Positions 9,525-18,700 of a stretch of DNA of 41,951 bases are shown here, piece after piece; position 1 is the first letter of the stretch, and every line of letters begins with the position of its first letter. The notes beneath the pieces are model-generated. The model was not told the origin of the DNA and searched no databases. It saw nothing but the letters and a program-made list of their open reading frames with translations. The position numbers and the translations under genes are program-made. Origin of the DNA: Bremia lactucae (taxonomy: Eukaryota > Oomycota > Peronosporomycetes > Peronosporales > Peronosporaceae); contig NC_090617.1 in the NCBI RefSeq assembly GCF_004359215.1, positions 5,257,374 to 5,299,324 on the forward strand, written 5' to 3'.

Positions 9525-11112
9525 ATGGTTAACAAGTCCATGCGGTATGCGAATAGTGCGGCGCCTTCGGCTGCGGTTCATGCAGCCGCGGGCGACGCAT
9601 TATTGTCCCTTGCGGAAGCGTTCCGTCTGCCGTAGTATCATCTCCTCCCGCAACACTAGATGTTGCGGATGCACGTTGTAATTCGCCACGTGATTACAAC
9701 CCCTCTTTGGGGGTCGACCACGAATGCGAGTCGGACGAAATGGCCGTCTCGGGGATAACAGAACAGTCGCCCAATCATCGTTAGGCGTCTGACTATGAGC
9801 CTTCGAATGAGGGGGCTCAATCGTATAGACGTGCTTATAGCGTTTGCTATAGCATGATTGGTTCCGACGATGAGGATGATTCCTCATCGCCAGCACCGTC
9901 TACCGTGCCGTCACCCGCACATATTCCTGTCGTGGTGATGACGATGGCGTAAGCCATCGTAATAACAGTTCTTGTGGTACCCCTGCTTCAGTGGATACCA
10001 CTCAGGGGATCGTAGACAATAAAATGTCTCGTTTTGCCCTGGAAGAAGCCGTGGCTTTTGCTTGAACGGCTAGTCAATAGCTTGTCTGGAGAGACTGCCC
10101 CTCACAATAAATATCCCTTATTTATTGCGACAAAGCTACATGGCCTTGATCCCAGCGCGAAGAACTTTCGCGCTGAAGAAGATTTTTTTATGATTTTCTT
10201 AAGCATCGATGGTATAGTGGCAACAACAAGCGAGATAAATCTCGTTAATGCAAGCCTGGAACGCGTTTATTCGCAATATCAAAGACATTGAACGCGAAGC
10301 CTGGCTTTAAATACTTAACGCTATTCGCGTAAGTTTGAAAATCGAACTCCAATTGGTGCAAGGTATAAACTACATCGGTTGTTTCGTGAGGCGGGACTTC
10401 CGTGCCTCACGTGGGGTGATTCCTGTCCATGTTGTGTCGACAACACGAAACGAGTGAAAGAGGATGTCTATTTTCTTTCTTCGCCTTGGAGAAGGGCGGC
10501 ATCTCTATCGAGATGCGCGAAGCGACTGACGCTGTGCAATCAATTCGCAAGCGCCAGGGGCGCCTTTTCCGATGGGTCTCGTCATACTGAAGGACGAGGC
10601 CGTCAACTGTAACAACCAGCTGGTATTAAGGACTCTCAGCTGTCATGCGAAGGTGGGTGACCGCGCCAGCGAATAAGATAATACGTTCGCTGCGCCCTCA
10701 TATCACGGTGGTTTGCGATGCGTTCCGCAAGGAAACGTTGACTACCGTGGGAATCCACCAACGGTTGAGGTGGAGGAGGGAAAATTAGATCCGACCTATG
10801 TGTCGGTTCTAGAGTCGAAGATCGACAAACTCGACTACTTCCTCCATGTATTGGGGGAGCGTCTTGATCACGACGAGCGCGGTAAGCGTCACTCGTTTGA
10901 ACAGACGGTGAAGACTCAGCGTATCGAACGTCTTCCACTCATCGCGGTTTTAAGGATCTTCGGACCCGACATGAGAATTTCCAAATTCAGCATTAGATCT
11001 GGTTCGTGACCAAACGAATCTTTTAGGGATTTTTGAAAAGGGTGGTCAGATTCGTCCTCGGAAAAAACCGCGTACTGTTGGTACGGGTGGAGTCGACCAA
11101 CGTAAGACGTAG
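9525..11112 (+). pseudogene. aORF of G3: antisense accessory gene, decayed, near full extent
   Basis: On the strand opposite pol, coding-like sequence runs from an ATG just inside the 3' LTR to a stop in the palindrome at 11110, in several frames. Readable pieces include SAAPSAAVHAAAGDALLSL (9560), RRAYSVCYSMIGSDDEDDSS (9825), MSRFALEEAVAFA (10024), QAWNAFIRNIKDIEREAWL (10251), GARYKLH (10355), CLTWGDSCPC (10405), MREATDAVQSIRKRQGRLF (10513) and SKIDKLDYFLHVLGERLDHD (10816). The last 460 nt overlap the chromodomain and integrase tail. No known domain is recognised. About 500 residues would be expected if intact. The G4 copy preserves several motifs despite DNA divergence. Confidence 0.5.
10636..10938 (-). 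pseudogene. G3 pol: chromodomain
   Basis: After the linker PPPPQPLVDSHG comes SQRFLAERIANHRDM and then TYYLIRWRGHPPSHDS, the conserved chromodomain strand YLVRWRGYPPSHDSWEP. A stop ends it just before WEP. Chromodomains at the integrase C terminus guide insertion towards marked chromatin. Compare the longer intact version at 40650-40889. Confidence 0.85.
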
Positions 11113-11490
11113 GATGCGTTCGCATCCTACGTGGCAAGCCTATTGTGTACGCATCGCCTCTGCGATGCAAAACATGGAATGGCCCAGTGTACTTGGGTAG
11201 TAGTTTACTACAACCCACATTGGTAACTAAACGCTCAGATAAGTTTACCGTAGGGAAAAGAACTCGGTCATAACTTTAAACGAAAGAACATTTGCTCTTC
11301 CATGGTTGTCCGCGTTCCGTTTCTGACGGTCCACTGCGTTAGCAATGGAATCTTGTACGAACAGATTACTGATTCTCAAGCCAGCAGAAATTTCTCTGCT
11401 GGTTCATTTGTGTTGCCTTTTCTCATCTTCGATATCGATTGCTTCGACATCGACACCACTCGCGTCGTTGGTAACTTCGACGAGTGATGA
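10916..11490 (-). pseudogene. G3 pol: integrase C-terminal SH3-like region
   Basis: The frame 11218-10916 reads CSKLLPKYTGPFHVLHRRGD, then HPTSYVGRLHPYQQYAVFSE, the SH3-like end. Upstream (11490-11220) the spacer with DIEDEKRQH is shortened compared with G2 and lacks the MAVxTKRTExDK stretch. Confidence 0.8.
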
Positions 11491-11579
11491 CCATGAGCCA
11501 GAAATAATTATGCTCGTGCAAGCCCACCGCACCCCGGGATATGCGTGGATGGGCGTAAGCCATTCACGAAAAACGGTAC

Positions 11580-12130
11580 ATGCGTCTACATCACATGCAC
11601 CGAATTGTTGATGGCGAACTCGACCATCGGTAAAAACTCGCGTCAATTAGGTTATGATTGGACGTAACCTCGAAGTATCTCTTTGAGGACGCGATTTACG
11701 CGTTCCATTTGACCATCTGTCTCTGGATAGTTAGAAGTTGACATATTCAACCGAATTCCGAGAGGCCGAAACACGGATTGCAAAGACTCCGCCGTGAACC
11801 GTGGGCCTCTATCGGAGACCAGTTCATATGATATACCGTGGAGTCTGTATATCGTGTCGATAAAGCCACGGGCATAGCCCGTAGCCGTTATTGGCTTTGA
11901 TACTGCAGCAAGATATACGATTTTGCTGAATTTGTTTATGAAAACAAGGATTGCATTGTTTTTGTGATCGTATTCTGGAAATTCGAAGATGAAGTCCATA
12001 GATACGGACTGCCAGCATTCTGCCGGAAGTGGTAGAGGCTGTAGAAGATCACGGGATGAAGGGCTAGGCTTCACCCGTTGACACCCCTAGCAAGCGCGAA
12101 TATACTTGCGCACGAACTGATACTGGCAGG
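11580..12130 (-). pseudogene. G3 pol: integrase core
   Basis: The frame 12074-11652 starts at the zinc-finger end and reads ECWQSVSMDFIFEFPEYDHK (first catalytic Asp in SMDF), VSDRGPRFTAESLQSVF (second Asp) and DGQMERVNRVLKEILRGYV (Glu). All three catalytic residues are present. The frame ends at a stop after QS, where the other copies continue with YPxWSEFLPMVEFAINNS. Confidence 0.88.
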
Positions 12131-12740
12131 GCCAGTAAAAGTCGCGACTTACTGTGAGATGGTTCTCTCACGTCCACGACGCCGACTTGTTGGTGCATCG
12201 TGACACACATACATCGATGTACAAGCGCAAATCATTGTGAGTTGGGACGACGACACGTGAAGTATCGCCGGCAACAGCTGTGTAGTACAGTAAGCCGTTG
12301 CACGTTGTGTATCAATCGATGACGATCAATATAAAGCCAATAAATCTTTGAAAGATTGATTGGATGGACTCATGAGATGACCCAGTTGACGCAGAAGGTC
12401 ATTATCTTCTGTGTAGGCTTTCTTAATGTCATCAAACAAAGTTGACGACGGAACACTTGTAATGAGTGTTGTAACAGTGGGATTATTTGAATTACTGCTG
12501 GAGTGCGCAGCCAGCTCGAAATCGGGTCGGCGTGACAACGCATCAGCGACGACATTAAGTCGTTCTGGTTTAACTTCCACGGAAAAATTGTACTCCACGA
12601 AGATAGATAGTCACCTCGCCATTTTTGCGAGAGGTGTGGGCTGTTTACGGCCGTGTGTAATGACGCATGGACCGTATATACGATGAGCATTCCATCTCCG
12701 AGCGATAGACCTAAATTTAGCCAGTGCATATTTCATGACA
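12130..12740 (-). pseudogene. G3 pol: RNase H end, tether and integrase zinc finger
   Basis: The frame 12598-12326 reads VVADALSRRPDFELAAHSSS and a Ser/Asn-rich tether with FDDIKKAYTEDNDLLRQL. Farther on (12320-12130), NGLLYYTAVAG and VVVPTHNDLRL lead to a damaged HHCC finger with the motif SRDFYWPC. The frame 12729-12370 covers part of RNase H (a damaged YTDHASLRTAVNSPHLS stretch). Confidence 0.8.
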
Positions 12741-13910
12741 AGGAGTCATGCACTGGGTAATTGCTTTCAGTTGATTGCAGTTGACGCGATTGGTAACCGA
12801 AGACGCGCTCCGCGCCGCCCGTACCGTATTGCAATATTGCACAGCTGATTGCGAAATCGCTGGCGTTACAGACCACATGGAATGGTCTGTCTTGATCTGC
12901 AATCGCCAAGATGAGCGATTGCATCAAGCTTTGCTTGATACCTTCAAAGAAGCGCTGACAATCAGCGTTCCATAGCCATTTCTCGTCTTTTTTCAAGAGA
13001 CGAGAGAGATGTACTGTCATCTCTGCGTAATTGCGTGAGTACTTGTGTAAGTACGCCGCTAAACCAAGGAACTTTCTAAGTCCCTTGACATCGACTGGAA
13101 CTGGCCAGTCGGTGATTGCTTTGATCTTTTCGGGATCGGGGCGTACGCCACGTTTACCAACGATGCACCCAAGAAGTGGTATTTCGCTTGCAGCGAATAT
13201 GCACTTCTTGAGATTTGCGTTTAACTTATGCTTTCGCATAGGTGTAAGAACCTGGCGAACGTTAGCTTACGAACTTCCACGTCCGTCTTTCCGTCCATAG
13301 CCGGGCTATGGACGAATACATAGTCAAAATTACTCGCTGCAAATTCTCGCACTGGTCTCCACAGATTCGTTACGAATCTGTTGAATGTTGCAGGGGCGTT
13401 ACTAAGCCCCTGTGGCAATACTAGCCATTTCCGAAGCATCCCACTGGGAGTGTTCACTGCTCTGTACGGGACGTCCCGTTTACGCATAAGGATCTAATAA
13501 ATTTCATCCATCGGATCCATAGACGAAAAGATGGTTTTCTTAGACAAAGCATCTATGATTGCGTCTATTCTAGGTATCGGGGTTTCAGCCGGCACCGTTG
13601 CAGCATTCAGTTCATTCAATGCATGCACTATCCGCCACCCTCCTGTGACCTTTCGCACACAGACGGTCGGTAAGCTATGTGGGAAGGTTGACTACCTTAC
13701 ATGACCCGCTTTTAATCGATCGATAAAGAATTTATCGATCTCAAGCACTTGTTCACGAGGTAGTGGCCACTGCTTCATGAAACAGTACTTCGAGCCCGGT
13801 TTGAGCTCGATCTCATGTCGAGTGCCTTAATTCTTAGGCAACTCGCATTGAACTGTTTCAGGGAATACATCCCCGAGTTCAAATCAAATCCTTTTATATA
13901 GGATCTGTCT
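12733..13910 (-). pseudogene. G3 pol: reverse transcriptase and start of RNase H
   Basis: From 13910 the minus strand gives the RT fingers (KGTRHEIELKPGSKY, then WPLPREQVLEIDKFFID). The frame 13487-13221 reads GMLRKWLVLPQGLSNAPATF and SNFDYVFVHSPAMDGK, so the catalytic box is FDY instead of FDD. The frame 13239-12733 carries VRPDPEKIKAITDWPVPVDV, the KFLGLAAYLHKYSRNYAEM connection and the RNase H start VVCNASDFAIS, in which the catalytic Asp is changed to Asn. Both changes predict an inactive enzyme. Confidence 0.88.
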
Positions 13911-14008
13911 TAAGTGACTTCCAGGATTGAGTAGTATATCTCTTAAGCCGAGTCTTCACATCGAGGACACTTTCGTCCATCGATGAGCTGCTGAGAACTC
14001 GTTCGTTC

Positions 14009-14995
14009 TCAGCAAAAATTACCGCTGACCGGATATCGGTTGCGTATTCGTCCTTCTGTGAAGACTACGTAGATCTGCTTGATTCTGCCATTGTGCAGAT
14101 CTCTCAAGAACCGTTTAGGTTCTAGGGTAAATATTTGAGTTATATCCGAAGGTAACTTCGGAGGCACATACATATCAAGAGTGTAAGCGCCTACTCTTGA
14201 TCCGTCATTAACCAAGACATTCAATGTCTCGTTTTCTTCCTGGAATTTATCCACAGGCTGCCGAGGAATTAATTCCTTGGGATGCTGAATTCAGCATTAA
14301 CTATTTGAGGGTTTTCTTCTCAACTACGCGAAGATTATTCCCTTAACATCTTCCGAATATGATTGCGCTATCACAGTCGGGTCCTCTACGGTCGACTCTC
14401 AACTACGGTCTAGGATCATCGTGTTGTCTTTTTTGGACAACCGGTACCTTCCTTGAATGTAGCCCGCTAGACGTACATTCATGTCTCAATTCATTCGACT
14501 TATTCGGGTGGTGGACCTTCAGCACTGCCTGTGCATTCGCACAGCCGCCGGCAGCTGACTCCACACTGTGATTAGTAATCACACTGTGATCTTGTGCAGT
14601 CGTACTAACGACCATTTCACAAGTGAGGCCATCGCATTCAGCCGTAGTGATCCACACGCTTGTGGACGCGCCAACACGTTCATCAGAAGGCCATCTGATG
14701 AACAAGTGGCAGGCATCTTTACGGATCGAGACTGCCAGTTGATTATTGGCTCATACTTTCTGAGCCAAGGTAAACCTAGGATGACATCAAGTCTGTCATC
14801 CAAATCCAGTACGATGAAAACATCATCAAGCTGTTAATCTTAACGGTAGTGAAATCTCACTACGGGTTTCATCACTATTATCGACGCGCCTGTCGTTGGA
14901 GGGATGTCGCGCTCAAGATATTTGAGCTTACGACCCTCTAGCGACTGGAGACGAATAAAGTATTCGACGCTCCACAGTCCACTAGGGCCCTAAGT
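14009..14995 (-). pseudogene. G3 aspartic protease and protease-RT spacer
   Basis: Near 14990 a DCGASN stretch marks the protease active site. The frame 14803-14579 reads DRLDVILGLPWLRKYEPIIN, the conserved end of gypsy protease. A spacer follows, then 14254-14009 with ETLNVLVNDGSRVGA and RFLRDLHNGRIKQIY, the segment that also opens the window in G1. Stops separate the pieces. The 14295-14570 stretch shows only spacer remnants. Confidence 0.75.
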
Positions 14996-15087
14996 GACAA
15001 ATCATTTGTCACTTTCTACTTCAAGGTGATGAGGTATACCTCAGCACCAGGTGCAGAGACAAATAATGATTATGTGTCTGGAGCAAC

Positions 15088-16250
15088 TTATGTCAAGAGA
15101 TTTGCAAATTCTCTTGAGGTTGCTGAATCAGTAGGGCGATGCGCTCTTACTGACCCAACCGTTTTTTTGTGGTCCGCCTCGCTGTTGCGATTTCGCAACG
15201 ACGCCGGACCCGCGACCGTTACCCTTTTAAAATTCAGTCCATAAGCGGTACTGGGCGTGGGGCACTTTCTATCATGACCGCAGTGACCTAACTTTTGACA
15301 TTGATTGCATCTCTGCAATCGCTTACTGTTCGAAAGCGAGGTCCATAGGTTCTGGACCTCCAAGCTCTTGTCGTCACGGAGGACGATACGATGACAAACT
15401 AGTTTGAGCCTGTCTCAAGCTAATGTCCTCCTGTTCCGCATACACCTTGCTAATAAACTTGCATCAAAATCTTAAAAATGGATAATGCTTCTTCAAGCGT
15501 ATCCAGTTTCAGCGGAACAAATGGGTCTTCACGGGACCATCCGTAAGACCTTCCATGATTACCTTAATCAACGTGTGTTCATAAATTGGATTGTTCATGG
15601 TACAATTCGTTAATAGTCGTACACGCTGGGCGTAAGCTTGAACATTACGCTTGCCTTGCTTAAATTTCAGAAGCTCTGATCGAGCTTTTAACTCAGCCCT
15701 GGGCAGCTTAAACTTCTGTTGGAGCCAGGATTGAAAATCCTCTAGCTAGCCAAATATGTACGGGTCACCAACTTGAGGCATATGCCCAAGTTTTGGCACG
15801 ACCTGCCAGGTTTGACTGAGCAAATGCAACTTGCATTTGCTCGTCGACGATGTGACGAGCCCTTATGGCATCTTCCAACACGACAAACCATCGTGAGAGG
15901 GAGTCTTCTACGACCCCCTATACTTAGATATGTCAATCTTTAAGGTTTTGGGACGACGCGTGTGCGTCATCCCAGATACAGGGGTCTGTACCTCTTGCAA
16001 CCTCAACAGTCCTGCCTGTTGAGAGCCTTACTGATCGAGCAAGGCTACCTTCTCCTTCGCCTCGTCAAGCTCATGTTATATGAACTTGGCGATGGCTGAA
16101 TGGAGGGCAAATCTGTCCAAACCGGACAGCATGGCCAAGATGGCATCATTTTCTACGGTCGAAATCGTTCGTTCGGCCGCACTCCTTTCTATGTCACTTA
16201 GAATAAGTATTTATCACGCTAAACGTGATGCGTATTTCCATTATTATTTA
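15088..16250 (-). pseudogene. G3 gag with CCHC knuckle
   Basis: Near 15320 the minus strand reads CNQCQKLGHCGHDRKC, a zinc knuckle with altered spacing; G4 has CNRCQKTVH at the same place. Upstream, broken frames from about 15970 to 15440 give RPKTLKIDISKY, GDPYIFG, FQSWLQQKFKLPRAELR and similar pieces of the gypsy capsid (Retrotrans_gag type). Several stops are present. This part is recognised from pattern and is less certain than pol. Confidence 0.7.
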
Positions 16251-16288
16251 ACATGGACATGTTAGATGATAGAACTGTGGTCCTTGGA

Positions 16289-16308
16289 CGGACTACAAAG
16301 TGCTACCA
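16289..16308 (-). promoter_or_regulatory. Primer binding site of G3
   Basis: On the element strand TGGTAGCACTTTGTAGTCCG begins two bases after the CA end of the 5' LTR (GTGCCCCGTTACA). Starting with TGG fits pairing to a tRNA CCA end. G4 has the same site with one change at 32926-32945. The donor tRNA cannot be named from this sequence. Confidence 0.75.
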
Positions 16309-16310
16309 TG

Positions 16311-16685
16311 TGTAACGGGGCACTGCCGACTTGTACTGCTTCTGTGCGAGACGTCACTTCACGTACACTAGTACGTGCAGAAGAAGACTTTCTTTGAGAT
16401 TCTTGCTGCAAAGAGGGCTAAAAGTAAACTGTATTTCATGTAATTAAGTTGTTCTTCTGTTTCTATCTATTTAATACTAACTTCATTATAAACTAATACA
16501 GAACATGTAATATATCTTATTTGTCTCTCTCTTTGGGCGCGTCCAGTGCTGACTGGACCGCGGAGCAAGTAGATGTAATGGCCTACATCGATTTATGGAT
16601 AAGCTTTCCAAAAATTCCTATGTAAAGTAATATTTTCCAAATAATATCTACTTTTTTAGATAATATATTAATTAACAACCTGGTC
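16311..16685 (-). repeat. 5' LTR of G3 (LTR-A), 5' end lost
   Basis: The plus-strand left edge TGTAACGGGGCAC is the 3' end of the LTR on the element strand and abuts the primer binding site. Homology to the other LTR-A copies runs to about 16685 (ATTAATTAACAACC) and then stops about 35 bp short of the expected terminus, where a different repeat begins. Confidence 0.8.
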
Positions 16686-16975
16686 TATGAGAGGAAAAGT
16701 ACAAATATTATCTTTATTAACTTTGACTTGTTCCAATATTACCATATCCGCCAATCGTTATAAGACAAGATTGTGCGGGCCATACATAGATAGTTATTAA
16801 TATAATAAAGTCAGTGGTAGATAAAAGATCGTTACGTAGGAACTTGATATATTATCACAGTTTTACGTTTTCTCTATAATAAAGCCTTAGAATTTACTCT
16901 GCGTAAGCTAAGATTTCTTAGCTACTGAGAGCCTTCCTCTGCACGTCGTGCAGAGAGAAGTACTTTTGCAATTTT
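16686..16975. repeat. LTR-C-like fragment beside the pseudouridine synthase gene
   Basis: It shares GCCAATCGTTATAAGACA, GATTGTGCGG, AGATCGTTACG and the TAAGCTAAGA / TTAGCTA / CCTCTGCAC region with 32126-32840, the probable 5' LTR of G4. It contains a perfect palindrome with 9-bp arms (CTCTGCACG) at 16937-16955. It ends about 10 bp before the stop codon of the host gene, so that gene's 3' UTR or terminator must use retroelement DNA or be very short. Confidence 0.6.
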
Positions 16976-16985
16976 ACAATGTTAA

Positions 16986-18422
16986 TCAGATGGGCAATGC
17001 TGTTGGCAATGTGGCCCAAGACGGCAACGGCACTTCAAATGACCAACTGGGGGTTTCATATCGATAGGAATGCAACCACATAATTACATCCTTGTTTTCA
17101 ACCTCGAAAATTCCTTGGATTTTAGCTATGCAGACTTCGCACACTCGAGTACATCGAAGTTTATCATCTTCATGATGAAATTTTTGGTAATATGAAATTG
17201 GAACAGCATCAAAGAGGACATTCTGTACTTGCCTAATTGCAAGCCTCATCCCTTTGTCTTCATTCGGAATTCCGTACAGCGGATCGTTTACGATTGAAAA
17301 GCCCACGTGTTGTAAATGCACTCGAAGTTGATGCGTCCGACCCGTTAAAAGGAGGCATTCAACGATACTTTCGCCACCCACGGAGTCTCCACGACGACGC
17401 ATTAGCGTTACACAAGGCTTGGCGTCTTCTGACTCACTCACACATCTTTTATGTCCTTGGCGTGGTGACATCAAACCGATTGGGGCTTCCACGCGCCAGT
17501 ATTCTTCACGTAAACTATCAATCGTTACAAATGCTGAGCAGAACTTAGCAATGCCTGCAGAACCCATTGCCGTGACGGGAAAGTCGCCTTGAACTCGCGC
17601 TACGTAGTATTTCTGCACCAAACGCATGCCAGTTCCTTGGTTGATAGAAGGATTTGTTAGCTCAGCCGTAAGACTGCGTGCCTTTTCCGCCGATTTGGCG
17701 AGTATCAGCAGTCCTGACGTCAATCGATCCAATCGATGCACTGGATAGAGCTTTTGTGTTAAACTTTCCTTCTCTGCGGCAATCCCTTGTCTGTCATGAT
17801 GCAGTATATGCGTCAGCGAATTAAATTGAAAGCTGCCGGTTGGATGCACGGGAACGCCCGAGGGTTTATTTACCACCATCAAGTCGTCTGTCTCCAAATG
17901 GATCCACGTCGTGGATAGCGACGCCAATGTCGATAACTCCATGGCAGTCTTGATCGGGAAATGAATTGCAGGCTCATGTCGATGCACGACGTGCTCAAAG
18001 AAACTTCCACGTTTCAGAATCGTGTCCAGCTTCGCCTCTTGTCCATTCACCCGAATGAGCCCCAGCTGAGCTGCTCGCGCGCAGTATTCTGACGAGAGGG
18101 TGGAAAACTCACTGGCAAAGAGATCACGCAAACTACGATCCGTCCACCGGTCTTTTGCAAAGAGCGCAAAGCGATGGACGTACGGTTCAATTCTCCGCAC
18201 GACGCACGAGTGTCCAGCCACTCGATTGTCACAATTAGTCGACATGCACGGCTCAAAGTGGACAGCAGCGGAAGGCGGGACAATTCGTTGACGGTGATTT
18301 CTACTCTTCCGCCTGGAAGATGCTAAGCCCTCCAGTATTTGCAAAGACTTGCGCTCCGCTAACCATCGAGCCTTTTCCTGCTTACGGTGCTGCTTCTTGC
18401 TCTGCGGAAGAATGTCCTCCAT
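16986..18422 (-). CDS. RluA-family pseudouridine synthase
   Basis: 478 residues, single exon, ATG at 18422. It converts specific uridines in RNA to pseudouridine. A basic N terminus (residues 1-48) is followed by an S4-like segment (LIRVNGQEAKLDTIL, 122-136). The catalytic domain comes next: NKPSGVPVHP (185-194), the signature HRLDRLTSGLLILAKS (229-244, catalytic Asp232) and TGRTHQLRVHLQH (360-372). The layout matches eukaryotic RPUSD2/Rib2/Pus9-type enzymes, which act on tRNA or mRNA; which one is not resolved. An insertion around 320-350 (SESEDAK) and a C-terminal tail of about 80 residues are extra. It is convergent with no gene: G3 lies 300 bp downstream. Confidence 0.93.
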   Translation of the reverse strand: MEDILPQSKKQHRKQEKARWLAERKSLQILEGLASSRRKSRNHRQRIVPPSAAVHFEPCMSTNCDNRVAGHSCVVRRIEPYVHRFALFAKDRWTDRSLRDLFASEFSTLSSEYCARAAQLGLIRVNGQEAKLDTILKRGSFFEHVVHRHEPAIHFPIKTAMELSTLASLSTTWIHLETDDLMVVNKPSGVPVHPTGSFQFNSLTHILHHDRQGIAAEKESLTQKLYPVHRLDRLTSGLLILAKSAEKARSLTAELTNPSINQGTGMRLVQKYYVARVQGDFPVTAMGSAGIAKFCSAFVTIDSLREEYWRVEAPIGLMSPRQGHKRCVSESEDAKPCVTLMRRRGDSVGGESIVECLLLTGRTHQLRVHLQHVGFSIVNDPLYGIPNEDKGMRLAIRQVQNVLFDAVPISYYQKFHHEDDKLRCTRVCEVCIAKIQGIFEVENKDVIMWLHSYRYETPSWSFEVPLPSWATLPTALPI

Positions 18423-18700
18423 TGTGGAATATGGAGTCGATACACAATAATTGAATACATTTTGGGCAACTCCGAGCGGCTTCGATACTTTTAAGAAATT
18501 TCGTGTCGATAAATGGGTTGCTTGTGGCTGCTCCCATTATTGGAGCGTGTGTATTTTACAGTAATTACCTAATTCTAATTTGCACACAAAAAGTGGCTAA
18601 GACATGCCACCTCGCAGTGAACCGGGCATGACCGTTTTAGTCGCTTTCTGCGCTTTTAAATAGTCAGCCGACGATAGCTAAACTATCATACTTTACAACC

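Larger units (their letters stand above)
9023..16685 (-). mobile_element. Ty3/gypsy copy G3, near full length
   Basis: The most complete gypsy here. In element order it has 5' LTR (16685-16311), primer binding site (16308-16289), gag, zinc knuckle, protease, RT, RNase H, integrase, chromodomain, a 1.2 kb non-pol region carrying the antisense aORF, polypurine tract and 3' LTR (9408-9023). The order RT-RNase H-integrase plus chromodomain places it among Ty3/gypsy chromoviruses. Every gene has stops or frameshifts, and the RT catalytic box is mutated, so it is dead. Confidence 0.92.
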
